From Saprospiraceae bacterium (GTDB lineage Bacteria > Bacteroidota > Bacteroidia > Chitinophagales > Saprospiraceae), in contig JABWAJ010000159.1 of NCBI GenBank assembly GCA_013361075.1, forward strand, positions 1 to 9,951: a DNA stretch of 9,951 bases, in the 5' to 3' direction. The position numbers and the translations under genes were made by a program. The notes under the pieces were generated by a model, which saw only the letters and a list, made by a program, of their open reading frames with translations, was not told where the DNA came from and made no database searches. This document shows, in pieces, positions 1-7,818 of this stretch (the stretch's first letter is position 1; every line of letters starts with the position of its first letter).

Positions 1-1175
1 TTACCCGCGCAACTTTTAAACGCGAGTTGGTCAACATCCTCGACTGGTGGATAGCGCATGCGCCCGATCACGAACAAGGCGGGTTCATCGGACGTATGGA
101 TGGGCAGGGTAAAATTCACCCTGAAGCGGAAAAGGGAATTATTCTGAATACGCGTATTTTGTGGACGTTTTCGGCGGCAGCCCGACTAATGCCGCATCCG
201 GAATACCGGCGCATGGCTGACCGGGCTTTCGATTACCTGCTCCGGCATTTTTGGGATAAAGAAGAAGGCGGTTTTTTATGGACACTGGACCACAGAGGCC
301 TGCCGCAGGAAACCAAAAAGCAGGTGTATGCACAGGCTTTTGCCATTTATTCCCTTTCGGAGTACTACCTGCTCAGCGGAGAAGAGGCTGCCCTAAACAA
401 AGCCTCGGAAACCTTTGCTTTACTGGAACGTTTTAGCCGGGATCGTGAAAAAGCAGGCTACCTTGAAGCTTATAGCCGTGACTGGTTTCTGCTCGATGAC
501 CTCCGCCTGAGCGAAAAAGACGCCAATGAAGCCAAAACGATGAATACCCACCTCCATTTGCTGGAGGCTTACACCAATCTGTTGCGGGCAAATGTTGCCG
601 ACAAACAGGTGCAACAGGCACTGACAGACTTGATTACCCTTTTTTTAGATAAATTTATCGCCCCGGAAACCTCCAGCATGCACCTCTTTTTTGATGTGGA
701 CTGGCAATTGAAATCGCACGAAATGTCTTTTGGCCACGACATTGAATGCAGTTGGCTGCTCACTGAAGCGGCAGAAGTTCTCGGGAATGAAATTTTGCTG
801 GAAAAATCAAAACACACAGCCGTGCAAATGGCTAATGCTGTATTAACACACGGTCTGGATCTGGATGGTGGTATATTAAACGAAGCTGGCCCCAATGGCC
901 TCACGGATACCGACAAGCATTGGTGGCCGCAGGCAGAAGGTGTGGTTGGTTTTTTAAATGCGTGGCAAATCAGCGGTGAAACCCGGTACTACGATGCCGC
1001 CGTTTCTGTATGGCAATTTATTGAACGGATGATGAAGGATCCTGTGCTGGGAGAATGGTACTGGCGGGTGAATCGCCGGGGTGCCCCCATCACCTCAGAA
1101 GACAAAGTGAGCCAGTGGAAATGCCCGTATCACAACGGCCGGGCGTGCATGGAAGCCATGCGGCGATTAACTTGA
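1..1175 (+). CDS. Cellobiose/mannobiose 2-epimerase (AGE superfamily), 5' end cut by window edge
   Basis: The product probably epimerises the reducing-end glucose or mannose of a beta-1,4-disaccharide in the cytoplasm (cellobiose to glucosyl-mannose, or mannobiose to mannosyl-glucose). The frame is open to the window edge (codons from base 3). The first start-like codon, TTG at 27, lies inside the usual N-terminal helix, so the real start is upstream. Numbering from that TTG, the (alpha/alpha)6-barrel signatures are visible: NTR with R43, NTHLH at 173-177, HDIECSW with H237/E240/W243, HWWPQAE with W299/W300/E304, and CPYHNGR with H369. H237 and H369 match the two catalytic histidines known from characterised cellobiose 2-epimerases. 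The 382 visible residues are close to full family length (about 390-410). The stop codon overlaps the start of the HTCS gene by one base, suggesting one operon. Sequence alone does not separate cellobiose from mannobiose as substrate, and N-acylglucosamine 2-epimerase is a less likely alternative. Confidence 0.88.
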   Translation, partial: TRATFKRELVNILDWWIAHAPDHEQGGFIGRMDGQGKIHPEAEKGIILNTRILWTFSAAARLMPHPEYRRMADRAFDYLLRHFWDKEEGGFLWTLDHRGLPQETKKQVYAQAFAIYSLSEYYLLSGEEAALNKASETFALLERFSRDREKAGYLEAYSRDWFLLDDLRLSEKDANEAKTMNTHLHLLEAYTNLLRANVADKQVQQALTDLITLFLDKFIAPETSSMHLFFDVDWQLKSHEMSFGHDIECSWLLTEAAEVLGNEILLEKSKHTAVQMANAVLTHGLDLDGGILNEAGPNGLTDTDKHWWPQAEGVVGFLNAWQISGETRYYDAAVSVWQFIERMMKDPVLGEWYWRVNRRGAPITSEDKVSQWKCPYHNGRACMEAMRRLT

Positions 1176-4100
1176 TGAGACGATTGTGCTGCATATTATT
1201 CCTCTTTCCAGGTTTTGTTCATGGCCTTTTTGCTCAACCCGCGAACTATCGCTTCGAGCAAATCAAGGCTGAACTGGGGTTGGATCAGGGTACCATCACA
1301 GCCATTCTGCAAGACAGAAAAGGTTTCATGTGGTTTGGCACCTGGTTGGGGCTGGCTCAATATGACGGTTATGAGGTGCGCTTTTTCAAACAATCAGCCG
1401 GTACCGGATTGGGCAGTAACAAGGTTACCGCTTTGCTCGAAGACCGGAAAGGGCGGCTGTGGGTGGGTACCAGTAACGCGGGGCTTTATCTTTTTGACCG
1501 GGAAAAAGAACGATTCATTGCTTATCAACGGGAATCCGACAACGCCAACAGCCTTAGCAACAATAACGTCTGGGCTTTGTGCGAAGACGACGAAGGGTTT
1601 CTCTGGATTGGCACAGACAAAGGACTGAACCGGTTGAATCCCGAATCGGGGCGTTTCTCCCATTTCTACCGGCAACCGGGCGACGATGCCAGTCTTTCCA
1701 ACGATTTTATTTACAGCTTGTGCACAGGCCCTGACGGCTCCATCTGGGTGGGAACCATTGATGGGCTGAACCGGATTGTCAGACAACCCAACCGCCAGGG
1801 TTGGCAGGTCATGCGTTACGAAATCGCACCTTCATCAACAGAAAATACTGAATTCCATCGTTTTATATACCGAATCCGAAATGCCTTGCACGAACCCAAT
1901 GCCTTATGGATTGGCACTAAAGGAGGATTAAAAAAAGCCACTTATGCGCCTGCACAAGCAGGCCGTTGGCAGTCCATCGTCCACTTTGAGCACGTCCCTG
2001 GCGATCCTTCGAGCCTGAGTAACAACTATGTCACAGACATCTGGGAGCGAAAAGGAGACTCGAGCCTTTGGTTGGCAACTTTCCACGGACTAAACCGCCT
2101 GGCGTTTGGGGGCCATAAATTCCGGCGTTTCCACTCCGGCGACGATGAACGTTACAGCATCACCAACAATACTGTCAGATCCCTTTTCGAAGACCGGGGG
2201 GGTATCTTCTGGATTGGTACAGAAAAAGGCGTCAACCGGATCAACTTCAAATCAAAACCCTTCTATCACCTGTCGCCTGATCCGGTCAAGAATTCTAACC
2301 GCAACATCACGGCTTCTTTGGTGCGGGGGCGCGCTGAGGAAGGACTCTGGCTCGGTACTCGCGGTGGCGGCCTGATGTTTCTGCCGATGGAAAATGGCCA
2401 GTTTCAACAACAAAAAATCAGACAAATTCCGCTGCAAACCCACACTGCCTCTATGGCCGCGGCGATGGTCTCTTATCTGATACTTGATCGGAAAGGCAAT
2501 ATCTGGATGACTACCCACGGTGCCGGTGTGCTTCGCTTTTCTGAAACCAGGCCCCCGCCTGCCGGTCCGGTAACCCATTTTTCCAAAGGTCGCAACCAAA
2601 ACTTGCCCGACGACTACGTGATGACGTTTTTTGAATCAGAAAAAGACGGGGTGTGGCTGGGCATGTGGGATGCCGGACTTTGCCGATATGACGAATCCCG
2701 GGGACAATTCCGGCAATTTACCCGATCAGACGACGCAAGCGCTTTTAATTTCAGGGCGTTTCCCAACGTCAACATGCTGGAAACAAAAGAAGGGCAGCGT
2801 TCCATCCTGTGGGTAGCCACACGCGGAGGTGGCCTGCTCAAACTTTCCTTCAACCCTCAAAAGGAAACCCTCGATGTGCTGGCAAATTTTACCCACAAAG
2901 AATCGGATCCGGGCAGTATTTGTCACGACGTGGTCAACTACCTTTTTTTAGACAGCCGCAATAACCTCTGGGTGGGTACGGAAGGCGGTCTGGACATGTT
3001 GGCTCCCGGTGCGCAAGCTTTTCAGCACCATTCCGAAAAAAACAACGCCGTTAACGACATCGTCCGGGGCATTCTGGAAGACCGGCAAGGCAATATCTGG
3101 TACAGTTCGCAAACAGGAGGGATTTCCTGCCTGAACCAGAGTGGTGAAACCGTTACATTTACCAGCAACGGCGACCTGCAGGGCAATTATTTTTATGAAC
3201 CGGCCAATTGTGTCCTCCCTGCCGCGGGTATGATGGTTTTTGGCGGAGTCAACGGCCTGACCTACTTCAACCCCTCGCGCATTCAAAAAAACAAAACAGT
3301 TCCGGCAGTTGCTATCACGGGGTTCCGGCTTTTCAACACTCCCGTCAAACCTGGGCAATACAGTGATTCCGGCCGGTTGATTTTAGACAAAAGCATTATC
3401 GAATCCCCGCAAATCACGCTTGAACATACCCAAAATGTACTCGCCTTTGAGTTTGCAGCCCTGCAATACGACTACCCCGAAAAAAATCGCTTCGCTTACA
3501 AACTGGCGGGATTCAATAAAGACTGGACTTACGTAGATGCCGGTCAGCGATTGGCCCAATACACCAACCTGCCGCACGGCGATTATACGTTCATTGTCAA
3601 AGCAACCAACAGCGACGGGGTCTGGAACGAAACCCCGGCTACGGTAAAACTATGCATTTTAGCACCCTGGTGGCAAACCTGGTGGGCTTATGCGGCCTAT
3701 ATTTTATTTGGCCTTGGCGTAATTTATGGCATCAGGCGGGTGGAACTCACGCGCTTTGATCTTCGGAAAAAATTAGCCATCGAGCGGGTGGAGCGCGAAA
3801 AATTGGAGGAGTTGAGCCAGATGAAGAGCCAGTTTTTCACCAACATCTCTCACGAACTACGAACGCCGCTCACGCTCATTATTTCACCTTTGGAACAACT
3901 CATCCGGGAAGCACGTACCAACCGAACCTTCTATCAGACTTTTTCTCTGATGCACCACAACGCCTCGCGCCTGCTGACCATGATCAACCAACTGCTCGAC
4001 ATCCGGAAAGGAGAAGAAGGCATGACGAAGTTGCATGTATCCGAAGACGATTTCGTTCAGTTTGTGGAAGAAATTGTGCTTTCTTTCAAAAGTTGGGCAA

Positions 4101-5410
4101 ACCAGCGGGAAATAGACCTCGTTTTTTTGCCTGAAACGCCATCTTTTAAGGTATGGTTCGATCGCGAACAGATGGAAAAAGTGGCCTATAATCTGTTGTC
4201 AAATGCGTTTAAGTTTACCCCCGACAAAGGCCGGGTACGCGTTGAAGTGCTGACTACAGGAGCCGGGGCGTTACAACAATTTGCCTGCCTGCGCGTCAGC
4301 GATACCGGTCCGGGCATTCCGGAAGATCAGCAAACGCGCATTTTCGAGCGATTTTATCAGGTAGCCCACCAAAAACCGGTGCGCGGCGGTCAGGAAGGCA
4401 TTGGTACAGGCATTGGATTGGCTCTTGTAAAACTCTTAGTCGAACGACACCACGGACAAGTTGAAGTAGTCAGCAAAATGGGCGAAGGCAGTACCTTTTC
4501 GATATTTTTACCTTTGGGCAATGCACACTTTTCTCCGGAGGACATCCAGAAATCACCCGCAATCAGCGAATCTTTAATCAGCCATTTTCTGCCGGTTCGG
4601 CAGGACATTCCCCACGAAGCCGCGCCCACAGCAACCGAACCCTCTGCAGAAACAATCACCCGAAAATATCCGCTGCTGATCGTGGAAGACAATGAAGACA
4701 TCCGCGCTTTTTTGAGGCAAAGTCTGGAAAGTGAATACGAAATTGCAGAAGCTGCTGATGGGAAAACAGGCCTGGCGCTGGCATTGGAAAACCCGCCCGA
4801 CCTCGTCATCAGCGACATAGCCATGCCCGAAATGGATGGCATTGAACTATGCAGAAATTTAAAAACCAATGTGTTGACCTCTCACATTCCAGTCATTCTA
4901 CTGACGGCCAGAACGTCCCTGATTTTCAAAATAGACGGACTGGAAACCGGTGCCGACGATTACATTACCAAACCGTTCAACCTGCACCTGCTGCGTTTGC
5001 GGATGCGCAACCTTATTCATATCCGGGAAAAACTTCGGGAAAAATACAACCGGCAACTCGAATTCAAAATTCCGGAAACTGAGGCGGATACCTCCTTAGA
5101 CGACACGTTTCTGGCTACCCTCATCCGCAGTATTGAAAACAACCTGGAAGATTCCGAATTTTCGGTAGATCAACTGGCCGCCGGAGTATTCCTGAGCCGG
5201 ATGCAATTGTATCGCAAACTCAAGGCTTTAACGGACCAAACACCGCACGACCTCATTCGCACCTGCCGCCTTCGGAAAGCGGCGGCCTTGCTGGCAACCG
5301 GCAAATACACGGTAGCTGAAATTACATATAAAGTGGGTTATACCGACCTGAAGCACTTCCGCGAGCAGTTTCGCAAGCAATTTGGCGTAAGCCCCTCCGC
5401 TTATGAATAG
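1175..5410 (+). CDS. Hybrid two-component system sensor/regulator (HTCS): Reg_prop, Y_Y_Y, HK, receiver, AraC
   Basis: This 1411-residue one-protein signalling system senses an oligosaccharide in the periplasm and activates glycan-utilisation genes. The ATG at 1175 is chosen because it overlaps the upstream stop and opens a signal peptide (about 1-20, cleavage after LFA). The longer open frame to 1055 only runs antiparallel to coding constraints of the epimerase. Fourteen Reg_prop blades (W-x-G-T-x-x-G-L type, first W53, last near 685-695) form two seven-bladed propellers. Then come Y_Y_Y (about 751-830), one transmembrane helix (about 836-853), HisKA with H893 in SHELRTP, an ATPase domain with N1010, D1043 (DTGPGIP) and GTGIGL at 1077-1082, and a receiver (about 1166-1280) with E1171/D1172, phospho-acceptor D1214, T1244 and K1266. 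An AraC-type helix-turn-helix domain occupies about 1310-1411. All catalytic and phosphotransfer residues are intact. The ligand is not readable from sequence; the neighbouring epimerase suggests a cello- or manno-oligosaccharide. Confidence 0.95.
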   Translation: MRRLCCILFLFPGFVHGLFAQPANYRFEQIKAELGLDQGTITAILQDRKGFMWFGTWLGLAQYDGYEVRFFKQSAGTGLGSNKVTALLEDRKGRLWVGTSNAGLYLFDREKERFIAYQRESDNANSLSNNNVWALCEDDEGFLWIGTDKGLNRLNPESGRFSHFYRQPGDDASLSNDFIYSLCTGPDGSIWVGTIDGLNRIVRQPNRQGWQVMRYEIAPSSTENTEFHRFIYRIRNALHEPNALWIGTKGGLKKATYAPAQAGRWQSIVHFEHVPGDPSSLSNNYVTDIWERKGDSSLWLATFHGLNRLAFGGHKFRRFHSGDDERYSITNNTVRSLFEDRGGIFWIGTEKGVNRINFKSKPFYHLSPDPVKNSNRNITASLVRGRAEEGLWLGTRGGGLMFLPMENGQFQQQKIRQIPLQTHTASMAAAMVSYLILDRKGNIWMTTHGAGVLRFSETRPPPAGPVTHFSKGRNQNLPDDYVMTFFESEKDGVWLGMWDAGLCRYDESRGQFRQFTRSDDASAFNFRAFPNVNMLETKEGQRSILWVATRGGGLLKLSFNPQKETLDVLANFTHKESDPGSICHDVVNYLFLDSRNNLWVGTEGGLDMLAPGAQAFQHHSEKNNAVNDIVRGILEDRQGNIWYSSQTGGISCLNQSGETVTFTSNGDLQGNYFYEPANCVLPAAGMMVFGGVNGLTYFNPSRIQKNKTVPAVAITGFRLFNTPVKPGQYSDSGRLILDKSIIESPQITLEHTQNVLAFEFAALQYDYPEKNRFAYKLAGFNKDWTYVDAGQRLAQYTNLPHGDYTFIVKATNSDGVWNETPATVKLCILAPWWQTWWAYAAYILFGLGVIYGIRRVELTRFDLRKKLAIERVEREKLEELSQMKSQFFTNISHELRTPLTLIISPLEQLIREARTNRTFYQTFSLMHHNASRLLTMINQLLDIRKGEEGMTKLHVSEDDFVQFVEEIVLSFKSWANQREIDLVFLPETPSFKVWFDREQMEKVAYNLLSNAFKFTPDKGRVRVEVLTTGAGALQQFACLRVSDTGPGIPEDQQTRIFERFYQVAHQKPVRGGQEGIGTGIGLALVKLLVERHHGQVEVVSKMGEGSTFSIFLPLGNAHFSPEDIQKSPAISESLISHFLPVRQDIPHEAAPTATEPSAETITRKYPLLIVEDNEDIRAFLRQSLESEYEIAEAADGKTGLALALENPPDLVISDIAMPEMDGIELCRNLKTNVLTSHIPVILLTARTSLIFKIDGLETGADDYITKPFNLHLLRLRMRNLIHIREKLREKYNRQLEFKIPETEADTSLDDTFLATLIRSIENNLEDSEFSVDQLAAGVFLSRMQLYRKLKALTDQTPHDLIRTCRLRKAAALLATGKYTVAEITYKVGYTDLKHFREQFRKQFGVSPSAYE

Positions 5411-5420
5411 GAAAATGCGG

Positions 5421-6680
5421 TTATCTGCGATTCCCACCACCGCCGCTGTTGCCACTACCTCCGCCGGGTTTGGGTTTAAACCGGCGTGGCGGGCGTTTCT
5501 TACCCCCGCTACTGCTGCTCCTGTCGGCCGATTTTGCCGATTGCAGGTGTGTGGCAAGGTCGGCCGGCATGGGCATCCGGCGCACTTTCATCCCAATGGT
5601 TTGCTCGATGCGGTCAAACTTGCGGCGGTCCTTACGGTTCACATAAGTCAGCGCCACTCCTGAAGCATCTGCCCGGGCCGTACGCCCAATCCGGTGAACG
5701 TAGTCTTCCCCATCAGAAGGCACATCGTAGTTGATGACTAAGTCAATGCCTTTCACGTCAATTCCCCTTGCCAGTACATCTGTAGCGACCACAATACGCA
5801 AAGCGCCACTTCGGAAATTACGCATGCGTTCTTCGCGAACCTCCTGCTCCAGGTCGGAGTGGATATCGGCAACGTTCATGCCCATACGGCCCAATTGCCC
5901 GGCCAGGTCTTTAACTTTGATTTTTGTACTTGCAAAAATGATGATGCGTTCCAGCCGCTTTTTCCCTGCCAGCAGGTGGGAGGTCAAAGCAGCTTTCATG
6001 TCGTCTTCTACTTCGTAAACTGCCTGGAGAATGTTTTCGGCCGGCTTTGAAACAGCTAAACTGATTTCTACCGGCTGGCGCATCAATTCCCGTGCAAAAC
6101 GACGGATTTGCTGGGGCATGGTTGCTGAAAAAAGAAGGGTTTGGCGCTCACGCGGAAGTTGATTGACAATGCTCATGATATCAGGGGCAAAGCCCATATC
6201 CAGCATGCGATCTGCCTCGTCGAGTACTAAGTGGCGCAAGTGTTTGAGGTTGACATAGCCCATATTGAGGTGGGCAATGAGGCGTCCGGGAGAAGCGACA
6301 ATAATGGCAGCTCCCTGTTTGAGCGCCCGGCGTTCCTGTTCCATTGACTGGCCGTCGCGGCCGCCATAAACAGGGATTGCACTCACCCCGGTGAAGTAAG
6401 AAAAGCCTTCCAATTGCTGATCAACCTGCACAACGAGTTCGCGCGTAGGTTCTAAAATCAGGGTATCAATATGATCGGTAGGTCGTTCTGTGAGGTTGTG
6501 CAATATAGGCAGTAAAAAAGCGGCAGTTTTCCCGGTGCCGGTTTGGGCACAGGCTAATACGTCTTTTCCACTAAGGATGGCCGGGATCGCTTGTTCCTGA
6601 ATGGGGGTTGCTGTTTCGATTCCCATTGCGTCCAATCCTTCCAACAAAGCGGCATTTAAGCCAAAGTCTGAAAATTTCAA
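5421..6680 (-). CDS. DEAD-box ATP-dependent RNA helicase, RhlE-like
   Basis: This 419-residue cytoplasmic helicase probably unwinds or remodels RNA in ribosome assembly, mRNA decay or cold adaptation. All family motifs are present in order: F6 with the Q motif TPIQEQ (25-30), motif I AQTGTGKT (45-52), Ia PTREL (78-82), SPGR (130-133), II DEAD (154-157), III SAT (185-187), V TDVLARGID (300-308) and VI HRIGRTAR (329-336). A short basic tail rich in Gly, Ser, Arg and Lys (about 385-419) replaces any extra domain, as in RhlE-type proteins, and probably binds RNA nonspecifically. The start is TTG at 6680: an in-frame TAG lies two codons upstream, and the next ATG (residue 19) would delete the conserved aromatic before the Q motif. 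The gene converges on the HTCS with a 10 bp gap and lies 80 bp downstream of the CPMC gene on the same strand, most likely as its own transcription unit. Confidence 0.95.
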   Translation of the reverse strand: MKFSDFGLNAALLEGLDAMGIETATPIQEQAIPAILSGKDVLACAQTGTGKTAAFLLPILHNLTERPTDHIDTLILEPTRELVVQVDQQLEGFSYFTGVSAIPVYGGRDGQSMEQERRALKQGAAIIVASPGRLIAHLNMGYVNLKHLRHLVLDEADRMLDMGFAPDIMSIVNQLPRERQTLLFSATMPQQIRRFARELMRQPVEISLAVSKPAENILQAVYEVEDDMKAALTSHLLAGKKRLERIIIFASTKIKVKDLAGQLGRMGMNVADIHSDLEQEVREERMRNFRSGALRIVVATDVLARGIDVKGIDLVINYDVPSDGEDYVHRIGRTARADASGVALTYVNRKDRRKFDRIEQTIGMKVRRMPMPADLATHLQSAKSADRSSSSGGKKRPPRRFKPKPGGGSGNSGGGGNRR

Positions 6681-6706
6681 TTGCTATGAATTAAGTACAT
6701 AATACA

Positions 6707-6714
6707 CAAATATC
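6707..6714 (-). promoter_or_regulatory. Candidate Bacteroidota -7 element upstream of the helicase
   Basis: Read on the minus strand the bases are GATATTTG, matching the Bacteroidota -7 consensus TAnnTTTG at five of six fixed positions. It ends 26 bases upstream of the TTG start, which would give a short leader. I could not find a convincing TTTG -33 element about 20 bases further upstream, so this is only a candidate. Confidence 0.25.
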
Positions 6715-6760
6715 CGAAAAAAACGGTTCGATTTCTATTTTTAGCCTTGCCCCCGCTGCT

Positions 6761-7036
6761 TTATAGCTGGTTTTGTTCGGAAGCCGTTTCTTCTTCATTG
6801 CGCTTATTGCGATTGCGCCACCAAATGTAGCCGATAGATCCCACAAGGAGATAAGGTGTTAGCAGCATGTATAAAATACCGGTATTCAGTCCTTTGCCGC
6901 TAGTGCCACCATTTTTCAGGTTACTTTCTGCAGACATTCTGCACATGGGACACTGGGCCTGTACTTCAGCAGCCGGGAGGCTGAGCACCAGTACGAGGGC
7001 CAGCAATCCGGTCATTTTAAAAATATTTTTTTTCAT
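6761..7036 (-). CDS. Small secreted/membrane protein with a CPMC motif, cytochrome oxidase cluster-associated
   Basis: The 91-residue product has an N-terminal signal sequence (positive residues 2-7, hydrophobic 9-21, likely cleavage after VQA at 27). A CPMC pair (C29, C32) follows immediately at the predicted mature N-terminus. Next come a polar stretch with SAESNLKNGG, one transmembrane helix (about 54-73) and a short charged C-terminal tail rich in Arg, Lys and Glu. The predicted topology puts the cysteines in the periplasm next to the membrane. I recall small proteins of this type (CPMC or CAMC after a signal peptide, ESN motif, one TM) in oxidase clusters of many Bacteroidota, but know of no assigned function. 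With SCO-like and DUF420 genes upstream on the same strand, a role in copper or thiol chemistry of oxidase assembly is an inference. The signal cleavage site lacks a lipobox, so it is unlikely to be a lipoprotein. The 145 bp upstream gap (7037-7181) shows no clear gene or hairpin. Confidence 0.8.
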   Translation of the reverse strand: MKKNIFKMTGLLALVLVLSLPAAEVQAQCPMCRMSAESNLKNGGTSGKGLNTGILYMLLTPYLLVGSIGYIWWRNRNKRNEEETASEQNQL

Positions 7037-7181
7037 AATCAGCAGATTTAAACTACAATTGATTGCGACAATGAATTTTTACGCAGAGCAACAGGACAAA
7101 TCAGATTTATTTTTCTCATCCCATCAAGTCAGGGGAGGTGCAAAATCCCAGGTGTCTCTGTTGGGCAAATAATTTCCCCAT

Positions 7182-7763
7182 TTAAGGATAATAAGGCATC
7201 AACATCAGGTAACAAACCGGACCGGTTGCCGCTACATACAGCCATAATGGGAACACCCACCTGGCCATTTTACGGTGTTGCTCAATCTGATTGGTATATG
7301 CCCTGATAAAAGTAAACAAGATAAAAGGCAAAGTCAAGCCTGCCAGTGAAATATGGCTAATAAGCAGCAACAAATAGACCGTTCGCAATCCGCCCAATGC
7401 TGCTTTTTCCGCTTCATCCACGAGTCCGTCGTGATTGGCGTCGCCAAAAAGGGTTTCCGGTGTCGTGAAATGGTAAGCCACATAGGAAAGCAGAAAGAGT
7501 ACAGAAAGCCCCATGGCCACATAAATGGCCCGGCGGTGATTGTTGACCTTTTTTTGCTTAATTTGATAAAAGGCATAGACCAATACCCCTGCAGTCAGTG
7601 CATTAACCGTTGCATGAAAAGGAGGAAGAAACCCCAGATCCCATCCTTCGGGGAGCATAATTTTATTTGAGCCCCGCATCAGGGCAACCAGAGCCAGCAC
7701 CACTGCCGTAACGCCCCAGGCTGCTATATTTAATTTTTTAGCGAGCATTAGATTTTCGTTCAT
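7182..7763 (-). CDS. DUF420 family membrane protein (probable oxidase assembly factor) with an EF-hand loop
   Basis: The product is a 193-residue integral membrane protein with five predicted helices (about 12-29, 50-68, 80-98, 127-152, 168-188). DUF420 hallmarks are visible: PPFHATVNA with H50, NNHRR with H76, AYH with H98, LISH with H137, EQHRKMARW with H163, then W-x-Y and a Gly near the last helix. The spaced histidines suggest metal or heme contacts. DUF420 proteins are often encoded beside heme-copper oxidases; I recall the Staphylococcus CtaM protein, needed for aa3 oxidase function, as a related example, with moderate certainty. Between helices 3 and 4 lies a complete EF-hand-type loop, DANHDGLVDEAE (108-119). 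By the positive-inside rule (KQKKVNNHRR inside) this loop faces the periplasm. The start is ATG at 7763, 55 bp after the SCO-like stop, so the two are probably cotranscribed. Confidence 0.85.
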   Translation of the reverse strand: MNENLMLAKKLNIAAWGVTAVVLALVALMRGSNKIMLPEGWDLGFLPPFHATVNALTAGVLVYAFYQIKQKKVNNHRRAIYVAMGLSVLFLLSYVAYHFTTPETLFGDANHDGLVDEAEKAALGGLRTVYLLLLISHISLAGLTLPFILFTFIRAYTNQIEQHRKMARWVFPLWLYVAATGPVCYLMLMPYYP

Positions 7764-7818
7764 ATCGCGTTGATTTTACCTAAGTTTCAGGTGTTGAACA
7801 AAGACTGTGTCTCGTAAT

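Noticed and set aside
1055..1174. N-terminal extension of the HTCS by 40 residues upstream of ATG 1175
   Set aside because: It overlaps the conserved C-terminus of the epimerase in another frame and would bury the signal peptide; the ATG at 1175 gives a normal secreted sensor N-terminus.
1215..1628. Plus-strand open frame of 137 codons inside the HTCS propeller region
   Set aside because: Regular propeller repeats in the true frame create long open alternative frames; no independent motif or start signal is visible.
5462..5486. Inverted repeat CGCCGG...CCGGCG inside the helicase 3' end as a possible terminator
   Set aside because: It needs a bulge, sits in the Gly-rich coding region and has no U tract on either strand; high GC in Gly/Pro codons explains it.
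6867..7172. Plus-strand open frame of 101 codons
   Set aside because: It lies mostly antisense to the CPMC gene, resembles no family, and the minus-strand frame has a clear signal peptide and conserved motif.
7162..7180. Imperfect palindrome just after the DUF420 stop as a possible terminator
   Set aside because: The stem is short with a C-C mismatch, the loop is only three bases, and no U run follows on the minus strand.
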